The position numbers were made by a program, and so were the translations under genes. The notes under the pieces were generated by a model. It searched no databases and was not told the DNA's origin. It saw only the letters and a list, made by a program, of their open reading frames with translations. A DNA stretch of 64,000 nt. It comes from Eledone cirrhosa. Taxonomy: Eukaryota > Mollusca > Cephalopoda > Octopoda > Eledonidae. How positions within the stretch are numbered: position 1 is the first letter of the stretch; each line of letters opens with the position of its first letter. Positions 30,201-43,575 of this stretch are shown here, piece by piece. The DNA is taken from contig OZ024744.1 of the NCBI GenBank assembly GCA_964016885.1, positions 22,617,298 to 22,681,297 of the forward strand. Direction: 5' to 3'.

Positions 30201-32609
30201 AGAATGCCCACTTTTAACAAACCTAACAGAGATTGCCTGCCTTCGACAAGCCTGACACATACTGCCCATCTTCGACAAAGATAAGAGAGACTGCCCACCT
30301 TCAACAACCTAACAGAGACTGCCGACCATCGACAAGCATAACAGGGACTGCCCGCATCCGAAAAACCTAACAGAGACTGCCAACTTTCCACTAAACTAAA
30401 AGAAACTGCCGATCTTCGACAAAACTAACAGAGACAGCCCAGCTTCGACAAGCTTAGTTGAGACTGCCCACCTTCGACAAGTCTCACAGTGTCTGCACAC
30501 ATCTACACACATAACAGAGACAGCCCACCTTCAACAAACCTAAGAGAGACTACCAATCTTCGACAAACCTAACAGAGACTGCCAACCATCAACAAAACAA
30601 ACAAAGACTGCCCAACTTCAACAAACCTAACAGAGACTGCCCGACATCGACAAGCCTAACAGAGACTACCCGCCTTCGACAAGTCTAATAGATACTGCCA
30701 ACATTCGAATAACCTAACAGAGACTACCTACTTTCGACAAACCTAACAGAGACTCCCCACCTTCGCCGAATTTATCAAAGACTGCCCACGTTCGACAAAC
30801 CTAACAGATACTGCCCATCTTTAAAAAGCCTAACAAAGACTGCCCACCTTCGACAAACCTAACCGTGATTGCCCACCTTCGACAAGCCTAACAGAGAATA
30901 CCCAACTTCGACAAGTCTAACAGAGACTGCCCACCTTCTACAAGCCTAACAGAGACTGCCCACCTTCAACAAACCTAACAGAGACTGCACAGCTTCGACA
31001 AGCCTAAGTGAGACTGCCCAACTTCGACAAGACTAACAGACACTTCCCAACTTCGACATGCCTAACAGAGACTGCCCACCTTCGACAAACTTAACATAGA
31101 CTGCCCACCTTAGAAAAGTCTAACGAACACTGCCCACTTTAGACCAATCTAACTGGGAGTGCCAAATTTTAACAAACCTAACAGAGACTGCCTGCATTCG
31201 ACAAACCTAACAGATACTGCTCACCTTCGACAAACACATAAGAGAGACTGCCCATCTTCAACAACCCTAACAGAGACTGCCCACCTTCGACAAGCATAAC
31301 AGAGACTGCCAACATTCGACTAAATTAAAAGAAACCGCCGATCTTCGACAAGTCTAACAGAGACTGCCCCCCTTCGACAAGTCTAACAGAGACTGCCAAT
31401 CTTCGACAAACCTAACAGAGACAGCCCATCTTCGACAAACCTAACAGAAACTGCCCACATTCGATAAGCCTAACAGAGACTGCCCAACTTCGACAAGTCT
31501 AAAAGAGACGGCCCAACTTCGATAAGCCTAACAGAGGCGGCCCAACTTCGACAAGTCTAACAAAGACTTCCCACCTTCTACAAGCCTAACAGAGATTACC
31601 CACCTTCAACAAAACTAACAGAGACTGGCAAACTTCGACAAACCTAACAGAAACTGCCCAACTTCGACAAACCTAACAGAGACTGCCCGCTTTCGACAAA
31701 ACTAACAGAAACTTCTCAACTTAGACAAGTCTAACAGAGATTGCCCACCTTCGACAAAACCTAACAGAGACTGCCCTCCTCCGACAACCCTGTCAGGAAC
31801 TGCCCATATACGATATGTCTAACAGAGACTGACAACCTTCGACAAACCTAACAGAGACTGTCCACTTGACAAACATGACAGAGACTGCACACCTTCGACA
31901 AATCTAACAAGAGTGCCCACATTCGACAAGCCTAACTGAGACTGCCCACCTTCGACAAGTCTCACAATGTCTGCCCACATCTACACACCTAACAGGGACT
32001 GCACACCTTCAACAAACCTAAGAGATACTGCCAATTTTCGACAAACCAAACAGAGACTGCCCACCTTGGACAAACCTAACAGAGACTGCGCGCTTTCGAC
32101 AAGTCTAACAGAGTCTGCCAACATTCGAATAACCTAACAGAGACTGCCTACTTTCGACAAACCTAACAGAGACTGCCCACCTTCTACCAATTTATCAAAG
32201 ACTGCCCACGTACGACAAGCCTAACAGAGACTGCGCATCTTCAACAAACCTAACGAAGACTACTCACATTCGACAAAATTAACTGAGACTGCCCACATTA
32301 GATAAGCCTAACAGAGACTGCCTAACTTCGACAAATCTAACAGTGACGGCCCAACTTGGCCATGCCTAACAGAGCCTGCCCAACTTCAACAAGTCTAAGA
32401 GGGATTGCCCACTTCCGACAAGTCTAACTAAGACTTCCCACTTTCGACATTAGATAAGCCTAACAAAGAAAAACCAACTTCGACAAACCTAACAGAGACT
32501 CCCAAACTTAGACAAACATAACAGAGACTGCCCATCTTCAACAAACCTAACAAGGCTTCCCAGCTTCGACAAAACAAACAGAAACTGCCCACCTTCAACA
32601 AGGCTAACA

Positions 32610-34830
32610 GAGACTGCCCACCTTCGACAAGTCTAACAGAGACTGCCCGCCTGCGACAAGTCTAACAGAGACTGCCCACCTTCGAGAAGCCTAACAGAGA
32701 ATGCCCATCTTCGACAAACCTAACAGAGACGGCCCACCTTCGGCATGTCTAACAGAGACTGCCCACCTTCGACAAGTCTGACAGAGACTGCCCACATTCG
32801 ACAAATCTATCAGAGACTGCCCACCTTCGACAAATCTACCAGAGACAGCCCACCTTCGACAAGCCTAACAGAGACTGCCCGCCTTCGACAAGTCTAACAG
32901 AGACTGTCCACCTTCGACAAGTCTAACAGAGACTTCCCACCTTCACAGGCCTAACAGAGACTGCCCACCTTCGACAAACCTAACAGAGACTGTCCACCTT
33001 CAAAAAAAATAACTGAAACTGCCCACCTTCGACAAGGCTTACAGAGACTGCCCACCTTCGACAGACCTAGCAGAGACGGCCCACCTTCGATAATCCTATC
33101 AGACATTGCCCAACTTCGACAAGTCTAACAGAGATGGGCCACCTTCGACAAACATAATAGAGACTGCCCATATTCGACAATCCTAACATAGACTGCCAAA
33201 CTTCGACAAGTCTAACAGAGACTGCCCACCTTCATCAAACCTAACAGAGACTGTCCACCTTCGACAAACCTAAAAGAGACTGACACTTTTGACAATCTTA
33301 ACAAAGACTGTCCACCTTCGGCACACCTAACAGACACTGCCCAACTTCGACAAGCCTAACAGAGATTACCAACCTTCGACAATTCTAAGAGAGACTGCCC
33401 ACATTCGAAAAAAATAATTAAGCCTGCCCACGTTCGACAACCCAAACAGAGACTGCCCGCCTGCGACTAGTCTAACAGAGACTGCCCACCTTCGACAAGT
33501 TTAACAGAGAATGCCCATCTTCGACAAACCTAACAGAGACTGGCCACCTTCGACAAGTCTAACAGAGCCGGCCCACATTCGGCATGTCTAACAGAGACTG
33601 CCCACCTTCGAAAAGTCTGACAGAGAATGCCCACCTTCGACAAACCTACCAGAGACAGCCCATCTTCGACAAGCCTAACAGAGAATGCCCACTTTTTCAC
33701 AAGTCTAACAGAGACTGCCCACCTTCGACAAGTCTAACAGAGACTGCCCGCCTGCGACAAGTCTAACAGAGACTGCCCACCTTCGAGAAGCCTAACAGAG
33801 AATGCCCATCTTCGACAAACCTAACAGAGACGGCCCACCTTCGGCATGTCTAACAGAGACTGCCCACCTTCGACAAGTCTGACAGAGACTGCCCACATTC
33901 GACAAATCTATCAGAGACTGCCCACCTTCGACAAATCTACCAGAGACAGCCCACCTTCGACAAGCCTAACAGAGACTGCCCGCCTTCGACAAGTCTAACA
34001 GAGACTGTCCACCTTCGACAAGTCTAACAGAGACTTCCCACCTTCACAGGCCTAACAGAGACTGCCCACCTTCGACAAACCTAACAGAGACTGTCCACCT
34101 TCAAAAAAAATAACTGAAACTGCCCACCTTCGACAAGGCTTACAGAGACTGCCCACCTTCGACAGACCTAGCAGAGACGGCCCACCTTCGATAATCCTAT
34201 CAGACATTGCCCAACTTCGACAAGTCTAACAGAGATGGGCCACCTTCGACAAACATAATAGAGACTGCCCATATTCGACAATCCTAACATAGACTGCCAA
34301 ACTTCGACAAGTCTAACAGAGACTGCCCACCTTCATCAAACCTAACAGAGACTGTCCACCTTCGACAAACCTAAAAGAGACTGACACTTTTGACAATCTT
34401 AACAAAGACTGTCCACCTTCGGCACACCTAACAGACACTGCCCTACTTCGACAAGCCTAACAGAGATTACCAACCTTCGACAATTCTAAGAGAGACTGCC
34501 CACATTCGAAAAAAATAATTAAGCCTGCCCACGTTCGACAACCCAAACAGAGACTGCCCGCCTGCGACTAGTCTAAAAGAGACTGCCCACCTTCGACAAG
34601 TTTAACAGAGAATGCCCATCTTCGACAAACCTAACAGAGACTGGCCACCTTCGACAAGTCTAACAGAGCCGGCCCACATTCGGCATGTCTAACAGAGACT
34701 GCCCACCTTCGAAAAGTCTGACAGAGAATGCCCACCTTCGACAAACCTACCAGAGACAGCCCATCTTCGACAAGCCTAACAGAGAATGCCCACTTTTTCA
34801 CAAGTCTAACAGAGACTGCCCACCTTCGAT
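32610..34830. repeat. 1,101-bp tandem duplication inside the satellite
   Basis: The block from about 32610 to 33710 is repeated at about 33711 to 34811 with few differences (for example CCAACTTCG at 33332 against CCTACTTCG at 34433). Landmarks in both include CCCGCCTGCGACAAGTCT, CGGCATGTCT and the CACTTTTTCACAAGTCT variant (33692/34793). 1,101 is one base less than 38 units. Confidence 0.85.
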
Positions 34831-37800
34831 AAGTCTAACTGAGACTGCCCACCTTCGACACACCTAACAGAGATTGCCAACCTTAGACAATTCTAACAAG
34901 GACTGCCCACATTCGACAAAGCTAACTAAGCCTGCCCAACTTCGACAAGCCTAACAGAGACTGCTCAGCTTAGACAATCCTAGCAGAGACTGCCCAAATT
35001 CGACAAGTCTAACAAAGGTTGCCCACCTTCGACAAATTTAACAGAGACTGTCCAACTCCGACAAACCTAATAGAGACTGTCCAACTCCGACAACATTAAC
35101 AGCGAGTGCCCACCTTCGACAAGCCTAACATAGACTGCCAACCTATGACAAGCCTAACAGAGACTTTTCAGCTTCAACAAACCTAACAGAGACTGCCCAC
35201 CTTCGACAAGCCTAACAGAGACTGCCGACCTTCGACAAGTCGAACAGAGACTGCCAACCTTCGACAAACCTAACGGAGACTGCCCAATTTCAACAAGTCT
35301 AACAGAGACTGCCCAAATTCGACAAGCATAACAGAGACTGACAAACTTCGACAAGTCTAACAGAGACTGCCCACCTTCAACAAACCTAACAGAGACTGCC
35401 CAGCTAAGAAAAGTCTAACGAAGACTGCCCACTTTCGACCAACCTAACTGAGAGTGCCCACTTTTAACAGACCTAACAGATACTGCCTGCCTTCGACAAT
35501 CTTAACAGATACTGCTCATCTTCGAAAAACCTAAGAGAATCTGCCCGCATCCGACAAACCTAACAGTGACTGCCCACTTTCGACAAACCTAACAGAGACT
35601 GCCAACTTTCGACTGAACTAAAAGAAACTGCCGATCTTCGACAAGTCTAACAGAGACTGCCCGTCTTCGACAAACCTAACAGAGACTTGCCACCCGCGAC
35701 TAACCTAAGAGAGACTGCCCACCTTCGACAAACCTAACAGAGACTGCCCAATTTCGAGAAGCCAAACAGAGACTGCCCGCCTTCGATAAGTCTAACAGAG
35801 ACTGCCAACCATCGACAAACTTAACAGAGACATGCCACCCGCGACTAACCTAACAGAGACTGCCTACTTTCGACAAACCTAACAGAGACTGCCCATCTTC
35901 GACCAACCTAACAGAGACTTGCCACCCGCGACTAACCTAACAGAGACTACCTACTTTCGACAAATCTAACAGCGACTGCCAATCTTCGACAAACCTAACA
36001 GAGACAGCCCATCTTCGACAAACCTAACAGAAACTGCCCACCTTCGATAAGCCTAACAGAGACTGCCCAACTTCGACAAGTCTAAAGAGATGCCCAAATT
36101 CGACAAGTCTAACAGATACTGCCCAGCTTCAACAAACCTAACAGAGACTGTCTACCTTCGACAACACTAACAGAGACTGCCAACCTACGACAAGCCTAAC
36201 AGAGACTGCCCAACTTCGACAAGTATAACTGCGACTGCCTACTTTCGACAAACCTAACAGAGACTGCCCATCTTCGACAAACCTAACAGAAACTGCCCAC
36301 CTTCGATAAGCCTATCAGACACTTCCCAACTTCGCTAAGTCTAAAGAGACGGCCCAACTTCGACAAGCATAAAAGACACTGCCCAACTTCAACATATCTA
36401 ACAGTGACTGCCCACCTTCGGCAAATGTATCAAAAACTTCCCACCTTCGGCAACCCTAACAGAGATTACCCACCTTCGACAAAACTAACAGAGACTGCCA
36501 AACTTCGACAAACCTAACAGAGACTGACCAACTTCTACAAACCTAACAGAGACTGCCCACTTTCGACAAAACTAACAGAATCTGCCCAACATCGAGAAGT
36601 CTAACAGAAATTCCCCACCTTCGGAAAACCTAATAGAGACTGCCCACCTTCGACAAGTCTAACAGAGACAGCCAACCTTCGACAAACCTAACAGAGACAG
36701 CCCAACTTCGGCAAGACCTAACAGAGACTTCCCTCCTCCGACAAACCTAACATGAACTGCCCACCTTCGATATGTCTAACAGAGACTGACCACCTTCGAA
36801 AAACATGACAGAGACTGCCCATTTTCGACAAACATGACAGAGACATCCCACCTCCGACAAATCTAACATAGACTGCCCATCTTCGACACAACCTAACAGA
36901 GACTGCCCAACTTCGACAAGACTAACAGAGACTGTCGACCTTCGTCAAACCCAACAGGAACTGCCCACCTTCGCCAAGTCTAACAGAGACTGCCCACCTT
37001 CGACAAGCCTAACAAAGACTGCGCACTTCGACAAACCTAACAGAGACTGCCAACCTTCGATAAGTCTAACAGAGACTGCCAACCTTAGACAAGCCAAACA
37101 GAGACTGCCCATCTTCAACAAACCTAACAGAGACTGCCCACCTTCGACATGTCTAACAGAGACTGCCAACCTTCGATAAGTCTAACAGAGACTGCCCGCC
37201 TGCGACAAGTCTGACAGAGACTGCCCATATTCGACAAACCTACCAGAGACAGCCCACCTTCGAGAAGCCTAACAGAGACTGCCCCTCTTCGATAAGTCTA
37301 ACTTAGACTGCCCACCTTCGACAAGTCTAACAGGGACTTCCCACCTTCAACAGGCCTAACAGAGACAACCCACCTTCGAAAAACCTAACTGAGACTGCCT
37401 ACTTTTGCACAAGCCTAACAGAGACCGCCCATCTTCGATAAGCCTAACAGACACTGCCCAACTTCGACAAGTCGAACAGAGACTATCAATATTAGACAAG
37501 CCTAACAGAGACTGCCCACCTTCGACAACACTAACAGAGAGTGCACACCTGCAACAAGCCTAACAGAGACTGCCAAACTACGACAAGCCTAACAGTGACT
37601 GCCCAATTTCGACAAACCTAACAGAGACTGCCTACCTTCCACAAGTCTAGACGAGAGTGCCCAACTTCGACAAGCCTAATAGGGACGGTCCACTTTCGAA
37701 AGGTCCAACAGAGACTGCCAACCTTCAACAAGTCTAACAGAGACTGCCCATGTTCGTCAAACCTACTAGAGACTGCCCACCTACGAAAAGCCCAGCAGAG

Positions 37801-40800
37801 CCTGCCCTCCTTCGACAAGTCTAAAGAGACTGCCCACATTCGACAGGCCTAACAGAGACTGCCCACCTTCGACAGGTCTAACTAAAACTGCCCACCTTCG
37901 GCAAGTCTAACAGATACTGTTCAACATCAACAGGCCTAACAGAGGCTGCCCACCTTCGACAAACCTAACAGAGACTAGCCTCCTTCGACAAGCCTAACAG
38001 AGAGTGCCCACATTCGACAAACCAAACAGAGTCTGCCCACTTTCAATAAGCCTAACAGAGACTGCCCCTTTTCGAAAATCCTAACTGAGACTGCCCACAT
38101 TCGATAAGCCTAACAGAGAGTGCCCAACTTCGACAAGTCTAACAGAGACTGCCTACCTTCGACAAGTATAACAGAGACTGCCCACCTTCGATAAGCTTAA
38201 CAGAGACTGTCCAACTTCGACAAACCTAACAGAGACTGGCTAGCTTCGACAAGTCTAACAGAGAATACCCACCTTCAACAAACCTAACAGAGACTGCGCA
38301 ACTTCGACCATCTAACAGAGTCTGCCAACCTTCGATAAGCCTAACAGAGACTGCCCACCTTCGACAAACCTAACAGAGACGGCCCATCTTCGACAAGTTT
38401 AACAGAGACTGCCTAACTTCGACAAACCTAACAGAGACTGCCCAACTGCAACAAACCTAACATAGACTACCGACCTTCGACAAACATAACAGAGTCAGCC
38501 CACCTGTGAGAAACCTAACAGAGACAGCCCAACTTCGGCAAAACCTAACAGAAACTGCCCTCCTCCGACAAACCTAACAGGAACTGCCCGCTTTCGACAT
38601 GTCAAACAGAGACTGACCACCTTCGAGAAAACTAACAGAGACTGCCCACTTTCGACAAACATGACAGAGACTGCCCACCTTCGACAAATCTAACATAGAC
38701 TGCCCAACTTCGACAAACCTAAAAGAGACTGCCCAAATTCGACAAGTCTAACAGATACTACCGACCTTCGTCAAACCCAACAGGAACTGCCCACTTTCGA
38801 CAAGTCTAACAGAGTCTGCCCACCCTAGAATAAACGAGAGAGAGAGACTGCCCACCTTCGACAAACCTAAGAGAGACGGCTCATTTTCGACAAGTCTAAC
38901 AGAGACCGGCAACCTTCGACAAGCCTCAGAGAGACTGCCCATCTTCGACAAACCTAACAGAGACTGCCCAGATTCGACAAGTCTAACATAGACTGCCAAC
39001 CTTCGATAAGCCTAACAGAGAATGCCCACCTTCGACAAATTTAACAGAGACTGTTCACCTTCGACAAACCTAACAGAGACTGCCAACCTTCGACAAACCT
39101 AACAGAGACTGCCCACTTTCGACAAGTCTAACAGAGACTGCTCGCCTGCGACAAGTCTAACAGAGACTGCCCACCTTCGACAAGCCTAACAGAGAATGCC
39201 CATCTTCGACAAACCTAACAGAGACTGGTTACCTTCGACAAACCTAACAGAATCTGCCCTCCTTCAATAAGCCTAACAGAGACTGCCCATCTTCGACAAA
39301 GCTAACTGAGAGAGCCCATTTTCGATAAGCCTAACAGAGACTGCCCAACTTCGACAAGTCTAACAGAGAATGCCTACCTTCGAAAAGTATAACAGAGACT
39401 GCCCACCTTCCATAAACCTAACAGAGACTGTCCAACTTCGAGAAACCTAACAGAGACTGCCTACCTTCGACAAGTGTAACAGAGAATGCCCACCTTCAAC
39501 AAACCTAACAGAGATTGCCCAACTTCGACAAGTCTAACAGAAACTGCCAACCTTCGAAAAGCCTAACAGAGACTGCCCACATTCGACAAACCGAACAGAG
39601 ACTGCCCACCTTTGACAACCTAACAGACACTGCCAACCTTCGACAAATCTAACATAGACTTCACATATTCAACAATCCTAACAGAGACACCAACCTTAGA
39701 AAAGCCTAGCAGAGACTACGCACGTTTCACTAACCTAAAAAAGACTGCCCACCTTCGACAAAACTAACAGAGACTGCCCTCTTTCGACAAACCTAGCAGA
39801 GACGGCCCACCTTCGAAAAGTTTAAGAGAGACTGCCTGACTTCGACAAACCTAACAGAGACTGCCCAACTTCAACAAACCTAACATAGACTACCGACCTT
39901 CGACAAACATAACAAAGACTGCCCACCTTCGATAAACCTAACAGAGACTGCCAAACGTCGACACACCTAACAGAGACAGCCCTCCTCCGACAAACCTAAC
40001 AGGAACTGCCCACTTTCGACATGTCTAAAAGAGACTGACCACCTTCAAGAAACCTAACAGAGACTGCCCATCTTCGACAAATTTAACATAGACTGCCAAA
40101 CTTCGACAAACCTAAAAGAGACTGCCCAACTTTGACAAGTATAACAGAGACTAGCGACCTTCGTCAAACCCAAAAGGAACTGCCCACCTTCAACAAGTCT
40201 AACAGAGACTCCCCACCATTGAAAAAACGTGAGAGAGATTGCCCACCTTCGACAAGCCTCACAGAGACTGCCCACCTTCAACAAACCTAACGGAGACTGC
40301 CCAGCTTAGAAAAGTCTAACGAACACTGCCCAATTTCGACCAAACTAGCTGAGAGGGCCCAATTTTAACAGACCTAACAGAGACTGCCTGCCTTCGACAT
40401 ACCTAACAGATACTGCTCACCTTCGACAAACATAAGAGAGACTGCCCACCATCAAGAAACCTAACAGAGACTGCCCACCTTCGACAAGCATAACAGAGAC
40501 TGCGTACTTTCGAAAAACCTAAGAGAAACTGCCCGCATCCAACTAACCTACCAGAGACTGCCAACTTTCGAGTAAACTAAAAGAAACTGCCGATCTTCGA
40601 CAAGTCTAACAGAGACTGCCCATCTTCGACAAACCTAACAGAGACTTGCCACCCGCGACTAACCTAACAGAGCCGGCACACATTCGGCATGTCTAACAGA
40701 GACTTCCCACCTTCGACAAGTCTGACATAGACTGCCCACACTCGACAAATCTATCAGAGACTGCCCACCTTCGACAAACCTAACAGAGACTACCGACCTT

Positions 40801-43226
40801 CGACAAACTTAACAGAGAATCCCCACCTTCAACAAACCTAACCGAGACTGCTCACCTTCGTCAAACCTAACATAAACTGCCAATATATGACAAGTCTAAC
40901 AGATACTGCCCCACTTCGATAAGCCTACCAGAGACTACTCAATTTCGACAAGTCTAACAGAGACTATCAACCATAGACAAGCCTAACGGAGACTGCTAAC
41001 CTTTGACAAACCTAACAGAGACTACCCACCTTCGACAAGCCTAACAGTGACAGCACACCTTCGACAAGTATAACAAAAACTTCCCACCTTCAACAAGCCT
41101 AACAGAGACTGCCCTCCTTCGACAAGTCTAACAGGGACTACCCACCTTAGACAAGCCTAGCAGAGACAGCGCACCATCGACTAACCTAACAGAGACTGCC
41201 CACCTTTGACAAAACTAACAGAGACTGCCCACTTTCGACAAACCTAACAGAGACTGCCCACATTCGACAAGCCTAACAGAGACTGCCCACCTTCTACAAA
41301 CCTAACAGAGACTGCCCACCTTCGACAAGTCTTACATAGACTGCCCACATTCGACAAGCTTAACAGAGACTGCCCAGCTTCGCCAAATCTAACAGAGACT
41401 GCCCTACTTCGACAAACTTAACAGAGAGACCCCATCTTCGACAAACGTAACACAGACTGCCCACTTTCGACAAACTTAAAAGAGACTGCCCACCTTCGAC
41501 CGGCCTAACAGAGAGTTGCCACCTTCGACAGTCTAACAGAGAATGCCCACTTTAGACAAGCCTAACAGTGACTGCCCACTTTCGACAAACCTAACAGAGA
41601 CTGCCCATCTTCGTCAAAACTAACAGAGCCTACCGACTTCGACAAACCTAACAGAGACTACCCACCTTCGACAAGTCTAACAGAGACTGCCCACCTTCAA
41701 CAAACCTAACAGAGACTGCCCACCTTCGACAAACCTAACAGTGACTGCCCACCTTCGACCGGCCTAACAGAGACTTGCCACCTTCGACAGTCTAACAGAG
41801 TATGCCACCTTCGACAGCCTAACAAGCCTAACAAAAACTGCCCCCCTTTGACAAACCTAACAGAGACTGCCAACCTTCTACAAACCTAACATTGACTGCC
41901 CACTTTCGACAAACATTACAAACAGTGCCCACCTTCGACAATTCTAACTGAGACACCCCACGTTCTATTAACCTAACAGAGATTGCCTACTTTCGACAAG
42001 ACTAACCGAGACTGCCTTCCTTCGACAAACCTAACAGAGACTGCCCAGCTTCGACAAACCTAACAGAGACTGCCCACATTCGACAAGCCTAACAGAGACT
42101 GCCCACTTTCGACAAACTTAACAGAGACTGCCCGCCTTCGACAAGCCTAACAGAGATGTCCCACGTTCCATAACTCTAACAGAGACCTCCCACTTTCGAT
42201 AAACCTAACAGAGACTGCCCACCTTCGACAAATCTAGCAGATACTACCCACCTTCGACAAACCTAACAGAGACAGCCCATCTTCGATAAGCCTAGCAGAG
42301 ACTGCCCACCTTCGACAAGCCTAACAGACACAGCCCACCTTCAACAATTCTAACAGAGATGGCCCACGTTAGTCAATACTAACAGAGACTGCCTGCCTTC
42401 GACTAGTCTAAGAGAGACGGCCCACCATCGAAAAGCATAACAGAGACTGCTCATCTTCGACAAACCTAACAGAGATGCCCACCTTAGACAAACCTAATAG
42501 AGACAGCCCACCTTCGACAAGACTAACTGAGACTCCCCACATTCGACAAGTCTAACAGAGACTGCCCACCTTCGATAAGCTTTCCAGAGACTACTCAACT
42601 TCGACAAGCCTAATAGAAACTATCAACCTTATAAAAGCCTAACAGAGACAGCCCATCTTTGACAAACCTGACAGAGACAGCGCACCTTCGACTAACCTAA
42701 CAGAGAATGCCCACCTTCGACAAGGCTAACAGAGACTGCCCACATTCGACAAACCTAACATAGACTATCGACCTTCGACAAACTTAACAGAGCGTCCCCA
42801 TCTTCGACACACGTAACAGAGACTACCGACCTTCGACAAACCTAACAGAGACTACCCACCTTCAACAAGTCTAACAGAGACTGCCCACCTTTAACAAACT
42901 TAACAGAGACTGCCCACCTTCGACCGGCCTAACAGAGACTTGCCACCTTCGACAAGCCTAACAGAGACTCCCCACTTTCGACAAACCTAACAGAGACTGC
43001 CCACCTTCGTCAAGCCTAACAGAGATGGGCCACGTTCGATACGTCTAACAGAGACCTCCCACGTTGAACAAGCCTAACATATACTACCCACCTTAGAGTG
43101 GTCGATTAACCTAACAGAGAATTCCCACCTTTCAAAAAACTAACAGAGACTGCCCACGTTTTAAAAAACTATCAGAGATTGCCCACTTTCCACAAACCTA
43201 ACAGAGACAGCCCACCTTTGATAAAC

Positions 43227-43575
43227 CTAACATAGACTATCGACCTTCGACAAACTTAACAGAGACTGCCCTACTTCGACAAACTTAACAGAGACTCCCC
43301 ACCTTCGACAAACCTAACAGAGACTGCCCACCTTCGACAAACCTAACATAGACTATCGACCTTCGACAAACTTAACAGAGACTGCCCTACTTCGACAAAC
43401 TTAACAGAGACTCCCCACCTTCGACAAACCTAACAGAGACTGCCCACCTTCGACAAACCTAACATAGACTATCGACCTTCGACAAACTTAACAGAGACTG
43501 CCCTACGTCGACAAACTTAACAGAGACTCCCCACCTTCGACAAACCTAACAGAGACTGCCCACCTTCGACAAACC
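43227..43575. repeat. 116-bp (four-unit) motif in triplicate
   Basis: A set of four variant units marked by CATAGACTATCGACC, GCCCTAC, CTCCCCACC and GCCCACC occurs three times in a row, with CATAGAC at about 43231, 43347 and 43463. The same triplet is at about 56504-56850 in copy 2 of the large repeat. Confidence 0.88.
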
